A stretch of DNA of 64,000 nucleotides from Streptomyces sp. NBC_01497 (GTDB taxonomy: Bacteria; Actinomycetota; Actinomycetes; Streptomycetales; Streptomycetaceae), in the NCBI RefSeq assembly GCF_036250695.1, contig NZ_CP109427.1:4340001-4404000 (forward strand), read 5' to 3'. A model generated the notes under the pieces. That model searched no databases. It worked only from the letters and a program-made list of their open reading frames with translations, and was not told the origin of the DNA. This document shows positions 16,148 through 25,533 of the stretch, in pieces; positions within the stretch are counted from its first letter, which is position 1, and each line of letters starts with the position of its first letter. Position numbers and translations under genes: made by a program.

Positions 16148-17782
16148 TCAGTCCTCGTCGTCCTCGTCCGTGTGGTGCCTGCCGGGATGCCGTACCCGCA
16201 CCCACACGTCCCGTGCCTGACGGCCCGCCTCCGTCCTGCTCCGGGCCACGAGGCTGCGGGCCTGCTCCTCCGTCTCCACCATCGGCCCGGAGCCGCGCAG
16301 CGGCTTGCCGGCCGTCTCGTGGAGGAAGAACGTCGAGATCAGGCCGATCAGCCCGGCGATCATGAGGTAGTACGCGGGGATCATCTTGTCGTGCGTCTCG
16401 TCCACCAGCGCCGACGCGATCAGCGGTGTCGTACCGCCGAAGAGGGACACGGAGACGTTGAACGCGATCGACAGCGCGCCGTAGCGGATACGCGTCGGGA
16501 ACAGCGCCGGGAGCGTGGCGGCGGACGTGCCCGCGAAACACACCAGCAGCAGCCCGAGGATCAGGCAGCCGAACGCGGGCAGCAGGATCCCGCCCTGCCG
16601 GATCAGCAGAATCGCGGGAATGGCCAGCACGATCATCGCGATGCTGCCCCCCAGGAACATCGGGCGCCGTCCCCACCGGTCGGAGGAGCGCCCCACGGTG
16701 GTGATGGTCAGCGCCACCACGATCATCGTGCCGAGGATCAGCAGCTGCGCGGTGACGTCGTCCTGGCCGAGCGTCTCCGTCATGAAGGTGGGCAGGTACG
16801 ACGTCACCATGTAGTTGGTCACGTTGTAGAGCAGGACGAGGCCCATGCAGATCAGCACGGCCTCCCAGTGCTTCGTGAAGATCTCCTTGAGCCGCCCCTT
16901 GCCCGACTGCCGCGCACCGCTCGCCAGCTCGTCGTCGGCGCGCGCCGCCTCGGCCGCGCCGCCCTCGCCGTCGCGGTTCTCCGCGGCGGCGGCCTCCTGC
17001 TCGCGCAGGAACGCCGGGGTCTCCTCCAGCCGCAGGCGCATGTAGAGGCCGACGAGGCCGAGCGGCCCCGCGACGAAGAACGGCACCCGCCAGCCCCAGT
17101 CGACCATGCCCTTGCTGCCGAGCAGGGCGGTGAGCAGGGTGACGATCCCGGAGCCGAAGGCGTAGCCGATGAACGTGCCGAAGTCGAGCCAGCTGCCGAG
17201 GAAGCCGCGCCGCTTGTCGGGGGCGTACTCGGCGATGTAGGTGGTGGCGCCCGCGTATTCGCCGCCGGTCGAGAATCCCTGCACCAGACGGCAGATCAGC
17301 AGCAGGATCGGCGCCCCGAACCCGATGGCCGAGTAGCCGGGCAGGAAGCCCACGGCGAACGTGCTGATCGCCATGAGGATCATCGTGATGGCGAGCACGC
17401 GCTTGCGGCCGATCCGGTCGCCGAGCGGCCCGAAGACCAGACCGCCGAGCGGCCGTACGAAGAACGCGGCGGCGAACGTCGCGAAGGTGGAGACCACCTG
17501 GGTGCCCGGCGAGCTGGACGGGAAGAACACCTTCCCGAGTGTGGTCGCCAGGTAGGCGTACACCCCGAAGTCGAACCACTCCATCATGTTGCCGAGCGCG
17601 GCCGCCGACACCGCCCGGTGGACCTCGGCCTTGTTCGTCACCGTGACGTCGGACGGACTCAGCGGCTGCTTGCGCCTCCGCAGCAGGGAACGGAGCAGCC
17701 GTTCGTTGGTGGAGCGTCCCGAGCCCTTCGTCACGCGGCCCTGTCGGAGACTCTTCGATCGACGGGGGCGGCCGATATTCAT
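16148..17782 (-). CDS. MFS transporter, metabolite:H+ symporter (ProP/KgtP-like)
   Basis: A twelve-helix carrier of 544 residues in the MHS branch of the major facilitator superfamily, which imports organic acids or osmolytes with protons. Diagnostic motifs are GNMMEWFDFGVYAYLA at helix 1, RPLGGLVFGPLGDRIGRKR in loop 2-3, and QGFSTGGEYAGATTYIAEYAP in helices 4-5. A long charged loop in the middle (EQEAAAAENRDGEGGAAEAA) separates the two halves. The N-terminus is about 50 residues longer than in ProP and very basic, so a later start is possible. The C-terminal tail is His/Asp/Glu-rich. The substrate is not deducible. Confidence 0.88.
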   Translation of the reverse strand: MNIGRPRRSKSLRQGRVTKGSGRSTNERLLRSLLRRRKQPLSPSDVTVTNKAEVHRAVSAAALGNMMEWFDFGVYAYLATTLGKVFFPSSSPGTQVVSTFATFAAAFFVRPLGGLVFGPLGDRIGRKRVLAITMILMAISTFAVGFLPGYSAIGFGAPILLLICRLVQGFSTGGEYAGATTYIAEYAPDKRRGFLGSWLDFGTFIGYAFGSGIVTLLTALLGSKGMVDWGWRVPFFVAGPLGLVGLYMRLRLEETPAFLREQEAAAAENRDGEGGAAEAARADDELASGARQSGKGRLKEIFTKHWEAVLICMGLVLLYNVTNYMVTSYLPTFMTETLGQDDVTAQLLILGTMIVVALTITTVGRSSDRWGRRPMFLGGSIAMIVLAIPAILLIRQGGILLPAFGCLILGLLLVCFAGTSAATLPALFPTRIRYGALSIAFNVSVSLFGGTTPLIASALVDETHDKMIPAYYLMIAGLIGLISTFFLHETAGKPLRGSGPMVETEEQARSLVARSRTEAGRQARDVWVRVRHPGRHHTDEDDED

Positions 17783-18045
17783 CTCATCCTGTCCGTAGGC
17801 ATCCGATTTCGCCCATTATTACCGTCGGCATCCCCGCCGTCGGGAGGACGAGCGGGGCTGACCGCGTGGCGCCGATGGGCCTGGCTCGCATACCCAGGGC
17901 CGCCCCGTCGATTCGCGTGGTCCGCGCCACGCGGGGTGTCGGTAGGGCCACCACCGATCCGGTCCTCAGGCCCAGCGACGCGACGGCGCGCGACGGGCAG
18001 GATTTCTCTTGTCGGCACGGCACGGCACGGACGCCGGGGACACCG

Positions 18046-18129
18046 GCACGCCGGACCGCACCGCGCCGGATCACACCGCACCGGATCACACCGCACCGGA
18101 CCGCACCGCACCGGATCCCAACGCACCGG
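18046..18129. repeat. 15-bp tandem repeat, about 5 copies
   Basis: Units of CCGCACCGGATCACA and close variants begin at 18061, 18076, 18091 and 18106, with degenerate flanking copies. The array lies in the leader region of the DUF4386 gene. Confidence 0.75.
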
Positions 18130-18156
18130 CAGGCGCACGGAACCGCCCGACGTCAG

Positions 18157-18224
18157 CCGGACAGCGCGTACGCGGAGCAACGCGCCCGCGCCGGACCGCG
18201 CGTACGCGGAGCCACGCCCGCCCC
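18157..18224. repeat. 2 x 34-bp direct repeat
   Basis: Two imperfect copies starting at 18157 and 18191 share GCGCGTACGCGGAGC. They directly follow the 15-bp array and precede the DUF4386 gene by about 60 bases. Confidence 0.6.
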
Positions 18225-18287
18225 GCGCCGAACCGCACAGCGCCACGACATGACGCGCCACACACGCCATCACACCGGGGGACATCC

Positions 18288-18956
18288 ATGAACGAGACCA
18301 TCGCCAGGCGGCTGACCGGCATCGCCGGCATCTCCGCGGCAGCCGCCCTGATCGTCGAAGTGCCGCTCTACTTCCTCTACTCGGGGCCGCCGCCCGCCTC
18401 CAACGTCCTGGCGCGGCTGCTGATCGGGATCCTGGCGCTCGGGGTCCTCGTCATCTTCGTGACGGCCTTTCGTGAACTGGTCAAGCGGGTGAGCCCGCAG
18501 TACGAGTGGGCCGGCACGCTGGCCTTCGCCTCCGGTCTGGTCTACGCGACGATCACCCTGGTCTCCAGCGGTCTGGAGGCGGGCGCCGTCATCGCGGCCG
18601 ACCATCCCGTCGACCCGACGATCACCGTCAACGGCACGTACATCCTCTACGGCACGATCTCCCGCATGATGCTGGGGATCTTCCTGGCGTCCGTGGGCTT
18701 CGCGATCTCCCGTACGCGCCTGCTCCCGCCCTGGACGTGCTTCTCGGCGTACGCCCTCGCGGCGATCAACGTGGCGTTCATGCCATCGCTGTTCTTCGGG
18801 AACGACCCCGCCCACTTCTACGCGGCCAACGGCTGGGGAACCACGGCCCTGATGGGCGCTCTCCTCAGCTACTGGCTGCTCGCCCTCGGGGTGTCCGTCG
18901 TCCGCAGCGCGTCCCGCGTCGCTCCGGCCACCGCCACCGCGGCGCGCGGGCACTGA
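18288..18956 (+). CDS. DUF4386-type membrane protein
   Basis: A 222-residue protein with six predicted membrane helices. It matches the DUF4386 family in its opening (RRLTGIAGISAAAALIVEVPLYFL, in part), the central YEWAGTLAFASGLVYATITL helix and the late WTCFSAYALAAINVAFMPSLFFG segment. No enzymatic motif is visible. The ATG has GGGGGA six bases upstream. The biological role of the family is unknown; relatives are often beside stress or resistance regulators, but here it stands alone and ends at a hairpin. Confidence 0.75.
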   Translation: MNETIARRLTGIAGISAAAALIVEVPLYFLYSGPPPASNVLARLLIGILALGVLVIFVTAFRELVKRVSPQYEWAGTLAFASGLVYATITLVSSGLEAGAVIAADHPVDPTITVNGTYILYGTISRMMLGIFLASVGFAISRTRLLPPWTCFSAYALAAINVAFMPSLFFGNDPAHFYAANGWGTTALMGALLSYWLLALGVSVVRSASRVAPATATAARGH

Positions 18957-18979
18957 GACCCAGGGGCAACGGGCCGGCG

Positions 18980-19010
18980 GCCGGTTGCGCGCCGCGCGGC
19001 CGCAACCGGC
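18980..19010. terminator. Hairpin terminator after DUF4386 gene
   Basis: A perfect 10-bp stem, GCCGGTTGCG and complement, around an 11-base GC-rich loop, 23 bases after the stop codon. Confidence 0.7.
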
Positions 19011-19212
19011 AGGAACGCGGGGGGAAACGGTGCCGAAACACCTTCAACGGAAAGTTGAAGCGCACCCCTTGTGCCAGGCGGCGCGGGTGCCGTACGAGTA
19101 CGCGTACCACGCCCGTACGGCACTCGCACACATCACCGACCCCCTGCCCGTCCCCCGCCCGGTGCCGTCCGCGCTCACCCCCTCCCGTACCCCCGACCTG
19201 ACGGAGGCCGAT

Positions 19213-20622
19213 GTGCCACCCGACCCGACGGCACCCGACCCGACGGCACCCGAACCGCCCACGGCCGAGGCGGTGGTGGACACGGTCGACACGCGGCCGC
19301 CGGCGGGCCGCCTCGGCCTGCTCGGGCTCCAGCACGTGCTGGTGATGTACACCGGCTGCGTCACCGTGCCGCTGGTCTTCGGCGAGGCGGCGAAGCTCGA
19401 CACCTCGACAGTGGGACTGCTGGTCAACGCGGACCTGCTGGTGGCCGGAGTGATCACGCTGCTGCAGTCGCTGGGCCTCGGGAAACTGCTGGGGGTGCGG
19501 CTGCCGGTGGTGGCTGGCGCGACGTTCACGGCCGTGACGCCGATGGTCCTGATCGCGGGTCAGTACGGCATGCGGGCCGTGTACGGCTCGATGATCGCGG
19601 CGGGCGTCTTCGGCCTGCTGGTGGCGGTGCCGTTCGCCCGGGCCGTACGGTTCTTCCCGCCGCTGGTCAGCGGCACGGTCATCACCGTCATCGGTCTGTC
19701 GCTGATCGGCGTGGCGGCGGGGCTGATCGCGGGCGACGACCCCGCGGCGAAGGACTACGCGGCTCCCTCCCACCTGGCGCTGGCCGGCGGGATCGTGCTG
19801 CTGATCGTCATGTTCGGCCGGTTCACCCGTGGATTCCTGTCGCAGGTGGGGGTGTTGGTGGGTCTGGTCGCGGGCACCGCCGTCGCCGTCCCGATGGGCC
19901 TGACCGACTTCTCCGCGGCGGGCGCCGCCCACTGGGTCGGTGTCAGCTCGCCGTTCCACTTCGGAACACCGACGTTCCCGGTGGCGGCCGTCACCTCGAT
20001 GTGCGTGGTGATGCTCGTGACGTTCACGGAGTCGACGGCCGACATGCTCGCGGTCGGCGAGATGACGGGCCGCCGCCCCACCCGGGACGACCTGGCGCGC
20101 GGCCTCGCGGCGGACGGCGTCTCCGGCGTGCTCGGCGGGGTGATGAACGCCTTCCTCGACACCGTCTTCGCGCAGAACGTCGGCCTGGTCGAGATGAGCA
20201 AGGTCCGCAGCCGCTACGTGGCGGCGGTCGCGGGCGGCCTGCTCGTGCTGCTCGGGCTGATACCGAAACTCGGCGAGACCGTCGCCTCCCTGCCGGGCCC
20301 TGTCGTCGGCGCCGCGGGTCTCGTGATGTTCGCGACCGTGACGACGGTCGGCATCAGGACCCTGCGCAGGGTCGAGTTCGACGGTACGAACAATCTGCTC
20401 ATCGTCGCCGTCTCGATCGGCGTGGGGATGCTGCCGGTCGTGGCGCCCACGATCTACCACGCGTTTCCGGCCTGGATCCAGGTGATCGGCGGCAGCGCGA
20501 TCACGAGCGCGACGCTGACGGCGTTCGTGCTGAACCTCCTCTTCCACCACACCCGGGGGCGTGCCGCCACGGAAAGCGGGCATGCGCCATCGCACAGCAT
20601 GGACCGTGAGGGGAGCCTCTGA
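19213..20622 (+). CDS. NCS2-family xanthine/uric acid/uracil permease
   Basis: A nucleobase:cation symporter of 469 residues that brings purines or uracil into the cell. The first helix LGLLGLQHVLVMYTGCVTVP (with the conserved QH motif) begins near residue 33, and about fourteen membrane segments follow. The family signature is seen as TFTESTADMLAVGEMTGR and then the NVGLVEMSKVRSR region, in which the typical NQN(V)G is replaced by AQNVGLVEMSKVRSR; this pattern is nearer to xanthine/urate carriers (UacT/PucK) than to UraA. The GTG at 19213 is chosen because GGAGG sits six bases before it; an upstream in-frame extension has no ribosome site. Its stop overlaps the next start by one base. Confidence 0.88.
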   Translation: MPPDPTAPDPTAPEPPTAEAVVDTVDTRPPAGRLGLLGLQHVLVMYTGCVTVPLVFGEAAKLDTSTVGLLVNADLLVAGVITLLQSLGLGKLLGVRLPVVAGATFTAVTPMVLIAGQYGMRAVYGSMIAAGVFGLLVAVPFARAVRFFPPLVSGTVITVIGLSLIGVAAGLIAGDDPAAKDYAAPSHLALAGGIVLLIVMFGRFTRGFLSQVGVLVGLVAGTAVAVPMGLTDFSAAGAAHWVGVSSPFHFGTPTFPVAAVTSMCVVMLVTFTESTADMLAVGEMTGRRPTRDDLARGLAADGVSGVLGGVMNAFLDTVFAQNVGLVEMSKVRSRYVAAVAGGLLVLLGLIPKLGETVASLPGPVVGAAGLVMFATVTTVGIRTLRRVEFDGTNNLLIVAVSIGVGMLPVVAPTIYHAFPAWIQVIGGSAITSATLTAFVLNLLFHHTRGRAATESGHAPSHSMDREGSL

Positions 20623-20807
20623 TGGCGAAGAAGATCCTGGCCCGTTTTCCCGCCGGAGCGCCGCGCGGCGCCTGGCCGGCCGAGGAGTTCGCGGCCCACC
20701 GGCGCAGCGAGGGCACCCCGGCGACGGTGGTGATGGACCTGGCGGCGGACGCGTTCCTGGTGGTCGTGCCGAAGGCGGACGCGGCCGCACGGGCCGGGAT
20801 GGCCTGA
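20622..20807 (+). CDS. 61-residue protein translationally coupled to the permease
   Basis: The ATG shares a base with the permease stop codon (TGATG), so ribosomes can reinitiate directly. The product is a basic-then-acidic soluble mini-protein (MAKKILARFPAGAPRGAW then a VVMDLAADAFLVVVPK strand) with no signal peptide or membrane helix. No family is recognised. Perfect coupling, high third-position GC and a hairpin just after the stop support it being a real gene. A role linked to permease regulation or purine use is only inferred from position. Confidence 0.6.
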   Translation: MAKKILARFPAGAPRGAWPAEEFAAHRRSEGTPATVVMDLAADAFLVVVPKADAAARAGMA

Positions 20808-20825
20808 GCGGCACGGGCCCGGGCA

Positions 20826-20851
20826 GGCACCGGCGGTGTCGCTCCGGTGCC
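20826..20851. terminator. Hairpin terminator after permease operon
   Basis: Arms GGCACCGG and CCGGTGCC with a ten-base loop, 18 bases after the stop of the 61-residue protein. Confidence 0.6.
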
Positions 20852-21089
20852 GCCCCGGCGCCCCGCTGTCCCGTCGGCGAACGGGGACGCGGCCCCTGTG
20901 ACGCCTCCGGCGTTCACATGTTGCCATGTCACAGGCCGTCGACAGCGGCGTCGTAGGCGTACGACGGACGGAAACGCTGATCGGTGGGCAATGATCCTCA
21001 TCGAGGGGGCCGCGGTCGGTGCCTCCGCATCGGTTCGTCCCGCACGCCGCAGCCCTCAAGGGGCACGGCCCACTGAAGTGAGGCACCCC

Positions 21090-21836
21090 ATGAAGCTGCG
21101 CCCCGCCACGCTCCCGCTCGTCGTCGCGACCCTGGCCGGCGGACTGATGCTCACCGCGTGCGGCGGCTCGTCCAGCACGGACGGCGCGTCCGCCGGCGGC
21201 TCCACGAGTGCCTCGGCGTCCACGGACGCGACCGGCGGCGCGGCCGGAAGCACGGACAGCCCCTCGGACGCGGCGTCCACCGGCTCCTCCGCGTCCGGCT
21301 CCAGCTCGGACTCCGGCTCGTCCTCGAACGCGTCCGGCACGAACGCGTCCTCCGGCAAGAAGGCGGCCGGCTCCTCCACGGGCGGCTCGGCGCCGCAGGC
21401 GGCCGCCGGGTCCGGCACGGCTGCCTGCCGCACCGCCGACCTCTCCTTCTCCTACGGGCCCGGCAGCGGCGCGCAGTCGGTGGGCTCCCCGGGCGGCGTC
21501 ATCATCAAGATGACCAACAAGGGCTCGGCGTCCTGCAGCATGACGGGGTACCCCGGGGTCAACCTGGTCAGCAGCAGTGTCAGCTGGCCGCTGAGCCGGC
21601 AGACGTCCGTCGCCCCGCACCGGGTGACCGTCAAGCCCGGTGGGAGCACCAGCTTCACCATCACGTACATGCCCTTCACCAAGGGCTCCGGCGAGCAGGT
21701 GGACGTCACGACCCTCGTCATCACGCCGCCGAACGAGACCCACTCCACCCGGATGGTGTGGGACTTCCAGCCGGTCCTGCGCCAGGACGGCGCCACCCAC
21801 CCGGCCACCTACGTGGGCCCCGTCGGCGGTCAGTGA
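21090..21836 (+). CDS. DUF4232-domain lipoprotein
   Basis: A 248-residue exported lipoprotein. The signal peptide ends in the lipobox LTAC (acylated Cys at about residue 25), followed by roughly 85 residues of Ser/Gly/Thr/Ala-rich linker. The globular domain from about residue 118 fits DUF4232: CRTADLSFSY at its start, GGVIIKMTNKGSASCSMTGYPGVNL in the middle (quoted in part), and VVDVTTLVITPPN-like strands at the end. The two cysteines are positioned to form the usual disulfide. GTGAGG precedes the ATG by six bases. The role of these cell-surface beta-sandwich proteins is unknown. Confidence 0.82.
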   Translation: MKLRPATLPLVVATLAGGLMLTACGGSSSTDGASAGGSTSASASTDATGGAAGSTDSPSDAASTGSSASGSSSDSGSSSNASGTNASSGKKAAGSSTGGSAPQAAAGSGTAACRTADLSFSYGPGSGAQSVGSPGGVIIKMTNKGSASCSMTGYPGVNLVSSSVSWPLSRQTSVAPHRVTVKPGGSTSFTITYMPFTKGSGEQVDVTTLVITPPNETHSTRMVWDFQPVLRQDGATHPATYVGPVGGQ

Positions 21837-21844
21837 GCCCGCGT

Positions 21845-21862
21845 CCCCGCAGCTGAGCGGGG
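21845..21862. terminator. Short hairpin after lipoprotein gene
   Basis: CCCCGC, six-base loop, GCGGGG, nine bases after the stop codon. It is small but well placed. Confidence 0.45.
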
Positions 21863-21964
21863 CGTGCGTGCGCGACAATGAGGCCGGGGGCGGCGCCGCG
21901 GTGACGCGCGGCGGCCGGACGGCGCGCACGTGCGAGACGAGGCCCCCATGGAGACGCAGCGGCG

Positions 21965-24559
21965 ATGACGAGCACCCCCGGCGCGAGCGGCGCCTCCGAT
22001 CCGTACGTACGCGTCCGCGGTGCCCGCGAGCACAACCTGCGTACCGTGGACGCCGACATCCCCCGTGACGCGCTCACCGTCTTCACCGGTGTCTCCGGCT
22101 CCGGCAAGTCGTCCCTCGCCTTCGGCACCCTCTACGCGGAGGCGCAGCGCCGCTACTTCGAGTCGGTCGCCCCGTACGCCCGCCGGCTGATCCACCAGGT
22201 CGGGGCGCCGAAGGTCGGTGAGATCACCGGCCTGCCGCCCGCTGTCGCCCTGCAGCAGCGACGCGGCACCCCCGGCTCGCGTTCCTCCGTGGGTACGGTC
22301 ACCACCCTGTCGAACCTGCTGCGGATGCTGTTCTCGCGCGCCGGGTCCTACCCTCCCGGCACGGACGAGCGGCTCGACTCCGACGCCTTCTCGCCCAACA
22401 CCGTCACCGGCGCCTGCCCCGAGTGCCACGGCCTGGGCAGGGTGCACCGCGTCACCGAGGCCTCGCTCGTGCCCGACCCGTCGCTGAGCGTCCGCGACCA
22501 CGCGATCGCCGCCTGGCCCGGCGCGTGGCAGGGCAAGAACCTGCGCGACGTGGTGGCGGCCCTCGGCTACGACATCGACCGGCCCTGGCGCGAACTGCCG
22601 CAGGAGGATCGCGACTTCATCCTCTTCAGCGACGAGCAGCCGGTGGTGACCGTCGACCCCGTGCGCGAGGCGGGCCGCGTCCAGCGGCCCTACCAGGGCA
22701 AGTTCATGAGCGCCGAGCGGTACGTCATGCGCGCCTTCTCGGAGTCCAAGAGCGCCGCGACACGGCGGCGGGTGGCGCGCCACCTGGAGAGTGCGGTGTG
22801 CCCCCTGTGCGGGGGCAGGCGACTGCGGCCCGAGGCCCTCGCCGTCACCTTCGCGGGCCACGGCATCGCGGACCTCACGTCGATGCCGCTGAGCACGCTC
22901 GCGGACATCCTCCGGGACACCGCCCGGCTCGCCGACCCGACCGCCACCGTGCCCGACTCCGCCTCGGGCGAGACGACCGAGGCGGCGGTGGCGCTCGCCC
23001 GCGACCTCTCCGCGCGCATCGACGTGCTGGCGGACCTCGGCCTCGGCTACCTCAGCATGGACCGCACCGCGCCGACCCTCTCACCGGGCGAGTTGCAGCG
23101 CCTGCGGCTCGCGACGCAACTGCGGTCGGGGCTGTTCGGCGTGGTGTACGTCCTCGACGAGCCCTCGGCCGGCCTGCATCCGGCCGATACGGAACCCCTG
23201 CTCGACGTGCTGGAGAAACTGCGCGCCGAGGGCAACACCCTCTTCGTCGTGGAGCACGACATGGACGTGGTGCGCCGGGCGGACTGGGTCGTCGACGTGG
23301 GCCCGGGGGCGGGCCGGTACGGGGGGCGGGTGCTGTACAGCGGGCCCGTACCCGGCCTCGCGGAGGTGGGCGAGTCGGCGACCCGCCCGTACCTCTTCGG
23401 GAACGGCCCCAACGGCCAGGAGAGTCAGGGGGGTTCCGGCAACGGGCGGACGCCCCGCACCCCATCCGGTTGGCTGCGGCTGCGCGGGGTCGACCGGCAC
23501 AACCTGCGGGACCTCGACGTGGACATCCCGCTCGGCGTGCTCACCGCCGTCACCGGGGTGTCCGGCTCCGGCAAGTCGACCCTGGTCGGCCAGGTCCTCG
23601 CCGAAGCCGTCGCCGCGCACCTGCACACCGGGCCGGACGGCGACGCGGCCGTGCCCGCGTCGAAGGACGGCGCCCCCGAGCAGGAAACGGAGGCGGACGA
23701 CGGGGACTTCGAGACCGGGGACCCCTCCTCCGACGCCGGCGCGGGAGTACGCGCGGTGGAGGGACTTCAGGCCGTGGACCGCCTCGTACGCGTCGACCAG
23801 AAGCCGATCGGCCGCACACCGCGCTCCAACCTCGCCACGTACACCGGCCTGTTCGACACCGTACGGGCCCTCTTCGCGGCCACCGACGAGGCCCGGAAAC
23901 GCGGTTACCCGCCGGGCCGGTTCTCGTTCAACGTCGCGTCCGGACGCTGCGAGACCTGCCAGGGCGAAGGGTTCGTCGCCGTCGAACTCCTCTTCCTGCC
24001 CGGCACCTACGCGCCCTGCCCGACCTGCCACGGCGCCCGGTACAACCCCGAGACACTGCAGATCACCTACCGGGACCGCACTGTCGCCGACGTACTCGGC
24101 ATGTCCGTCGACGAGGCCGCCGCGTTCTTCGCCGACGTGCCCGCCGCCGCCCGCAGCCTCGGGACCCTGCGGGACGTGGGGCTGGGCTACCTCCACCTCG
24201 GTCAGCCGGCGACCGAACTGTCGGGCGGCGAAGCCCAACGCATCAAACTCGCCTCCGAGTTGCAGCGGGTACGACGCGGACACACCCTCTACCTGCTGGA
24301 CGAGCCCACCACCGGCCTGCACCCCGCCGACACGGACCTGCTGATGCGGCAACTGCACGGCCTGGTGGACGCGGGCGACTCGGTGGTCCTCGTCGAACAC
24401 GACATGGGCGTGGTGGCGAGCGCCGACTGGGTCCTCGACCTCGGCCCCGGCGCGGGCGACGCGGGCGGCCGCGTCGTGGCCTCCGGCCCCCCGTCCCGCG
24501 TGGCACGCAGCACGGAGAGCAGGACGGCCCCGTACCTGGCCCGCCGACTCGGGGACTGA
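21965..24559 (+). CDS. UvrA-like ABC ATPase lacking the UvrB-binding domain (class II)
   Basis: A soluble tandem ABC ATPase of 864 residues related to excinuclease subunit UvrA. Walker A motifs GVSGSGKSS (42-50) and GVSGSGKST (second half) are intact, as are the zinc modules CPECHGLG, CPLCGG, CETCQGEG and CPTCHG. The region after LLRMLFSRAG jumps almost directly to the zinc module, so the roughly 120-residue UvrB-binding domain of true UvrA is absent. The first ABC signature reads LSPGE instead of LSGGE; the second is LSGGEAQRIKLASEL. An acidic insertion (EQETEADDGDFE) follows the second Walker A. Class II members are linked to tolerance of DNA-binding drugs (for example DrrC) rather than core repair. 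It is monocistronic. Confidence 0.85.
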   Translation: MTSTPGASGASDPYVRVRGAREHNLRTVDADIPRDALTVFTGVSGSGKSSLAFGTLYAEAQRRYFESVAPYARRLIHQVGAPKVGEITGLPPAVALQQRRGTPGSRSSVGTVTTLSNLLRMLFSRAGSYPPGTDERLDSDAFSPNTVTGACPECHGLGRVHRVTEASLVPDPSLSVRDHAIAAWPGAWQGKNLRDVVAALGYDIDRPWRELPQEDRDFILFSDEQPVVTVDPVREAGRVQRPYQGKFMSAERYVMRAFSESKSAATRRRVARHLESAVCPLCGGRRLRPEALAVTFAGHGIADLTSMPLSTLADILRDTARLADPTATVPDSASGETTEAAVALARDLSARIDVLADLGLGYLSMDRTAPTLSPGELQRLRLATQLRSGLFGVVYVLDEPSAGLHPADTEPLLDVLEKLRAEGNTLFVVEHDMDVVRRADWVVDVGPGAGRYGGRVLYSGPVPGLAEVGESATRPYLFGNGPNGQESQGGSGNGRTPRTPSGWLRLRGVDRHNLRDLDVDIPLGVLTAVTGVSGSGKSTLVGQVLAEAVAAHLHTGPDGDAAVPASKDGAPEQETEADDGDFETGDPSSDAGAGVRAVEGLQAVDRLVRVDQKPIGRTPRSNLATYTGLFDTVRALFAATDEARKRGYPPGRFSFNVASGRCETCQGEGFVAVELLFLPGTYAPCPTCHGARYNPETLQITYRDRTVADVLGMSVDEAAAFFADVPAAARSLGTLRDVGLGYLHLGQPATELSGGEAQRIKLASELQRVRRGHTLYLLDEPTTGLHPADTDLLMRQLHGLVDAGDSVVLVEHDMGVVASADWVLDLGPGAGDAGGRVVASGPPSRVARSTESRTAPYLARRLGD

Positions 24560-24845
24560 ACCGGCCGGGCAGCGGGCTTCTGGGCAGGGCGCGACGGTCC
24601 AACTGGACCGCGCGCACGACATGTTGCGGGCACTTCGGCGTGTGCCGCCACCCCGGCCGCCGTGCGCGGGCCTGTCGATGTGCCACAGAGCCGTCCCGGA
24701 CGGCCGCTCCTAGAGTTTCGTACCGGTGGCCGTGGCCTGCGGCAGGCGCCCACGAGCGGCGTCGAGCCGAATGATTCCTCGACGCGCGGCGACAGCGGTG
24801 CCGGCGGCACAGGCCTGGCCCGGCCTTATGGGACACCCGACAGAA

Positions 24846-25250
24846 ATGAGCTCCATCATGCAGGTGCGATCCCGGATCTTCGCGGCGACGACGTTCGTGG
24901 CCGCCGCGCTGGCCGCGACGACGCTCGTCACCACGGCCGCCGCGTCGGCGGCCCCGGCCGCGATCGGGACGGGCCGTGTGCGGCTGTGCTCGCAGGGCGA
25001 CTACAGCTCCGCCTTGGGGCTCTCGGGCTCCGGACACTCCCAGCAGACCGTGTACGTGCCCGCCGGCCAGTGCCAGACGTTCGGCATCCCCTTCGACGCG
25101 AACCTGAGCGTCACAGGACGCGACGGCAACGGTACGACGCTCTCCGTGCCGGGGCCGGGGCTCCAGTCGGGCCCGTCGCATGTGGGCATGAAGCCGGCCG
25201 GCCTGGGCACCGAGTCGTCCCCTCGGTTCGCCCAGAACGCCAACAACTGA
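24846..25250 (+). CDS. Small exported protein with one likely disulfide
   Basis: A 134-residue protein with a clear Sec signal peptide (about residues 5-38, ending TAAASAAPA) and a mature domain of about 95 residues. It contains just two cysteines (RLCSQGDY and GQCQTFGIPF) spaced as for a single disulfide, many Gly/Ser residues and a beta-rich pattern. No known family is recognised. Starts at 24846 or 24858 give nearly the same signal peptide; neither has a strong ribosome site. A 13-bp-stem hairpin follows. Confidence 0.65.
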   Translation: MSSIMQVRSRIFAATTFVAAALAATTLVTTAAASAAPAAIGTGRVRLCSQGDYSSALGLSGSGHSQQTVYVPAGQCQTFGIPFDANLSVTGRDGNGTTLSVPGPGLQSGPSHVGMKPAGLGTESSPRFAQNANN

Positions 25251-25295
25251 GCGCGGGTCGGGCGGCGAAGCCCCGTCCGACCACGGCGTCCGTCC

Positions 25296-25325
25296 CCCGG
25301 CGCCCGAGGCAACTCGGGCGCCGGG
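25296..25325. terminator. Strong hairpin terminator
   Basis: A perfect 13-bp stem (CCCGGCGCCCGAG and complement) with a GCAA tetraloop, 45 bases after the exported-protein gene. It can also end the opposing gene's transcript. Confidence 0.85.
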
Positions 25326-25533
25326 CGGCGGCGCGCTGTTCGTTGCCGGGCCGCGTCCGCGTCGCCCGGACGAAGTCGTCGTCGACATCCGGCGGCCGTG
25401 CCCGGTGGAGGGCGGCCGACGCGTGCTGCTGCTTCGAATCGGCAGTGAACCCGCCCGCGTTGACACGGGACGTGGGGCAGATACAGCACGTGCGGGCCGT
25501 GGGGGGCGGCGGACCGGCGCGGGCGGTCGCCTT

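Larger units (their letters stand above)
17783..18287. other. Intergenic with two short tandem arrays, no gene seen
   Basis: The first 100 bases are the promoter region of the leftward MFS gene. From about 18000 the DNA becomes low-complexity (CACGGCACGG, ACCGCACCGG), with the two arrays listed separately, then leads into the ribosome site GGGGGA of the DUF4386 gene. An in-frame extension upstream of that gene through the repeats is not credible as protein. Confidence 0.5.

Noticed and set aside
18009..18287. In-frame N-terminal extension of the DUF4386 protein
   Set aside because: It would translate the 15-bp repeats into low-complexity sequence; a good ribosome site marks the ATG at 18288.
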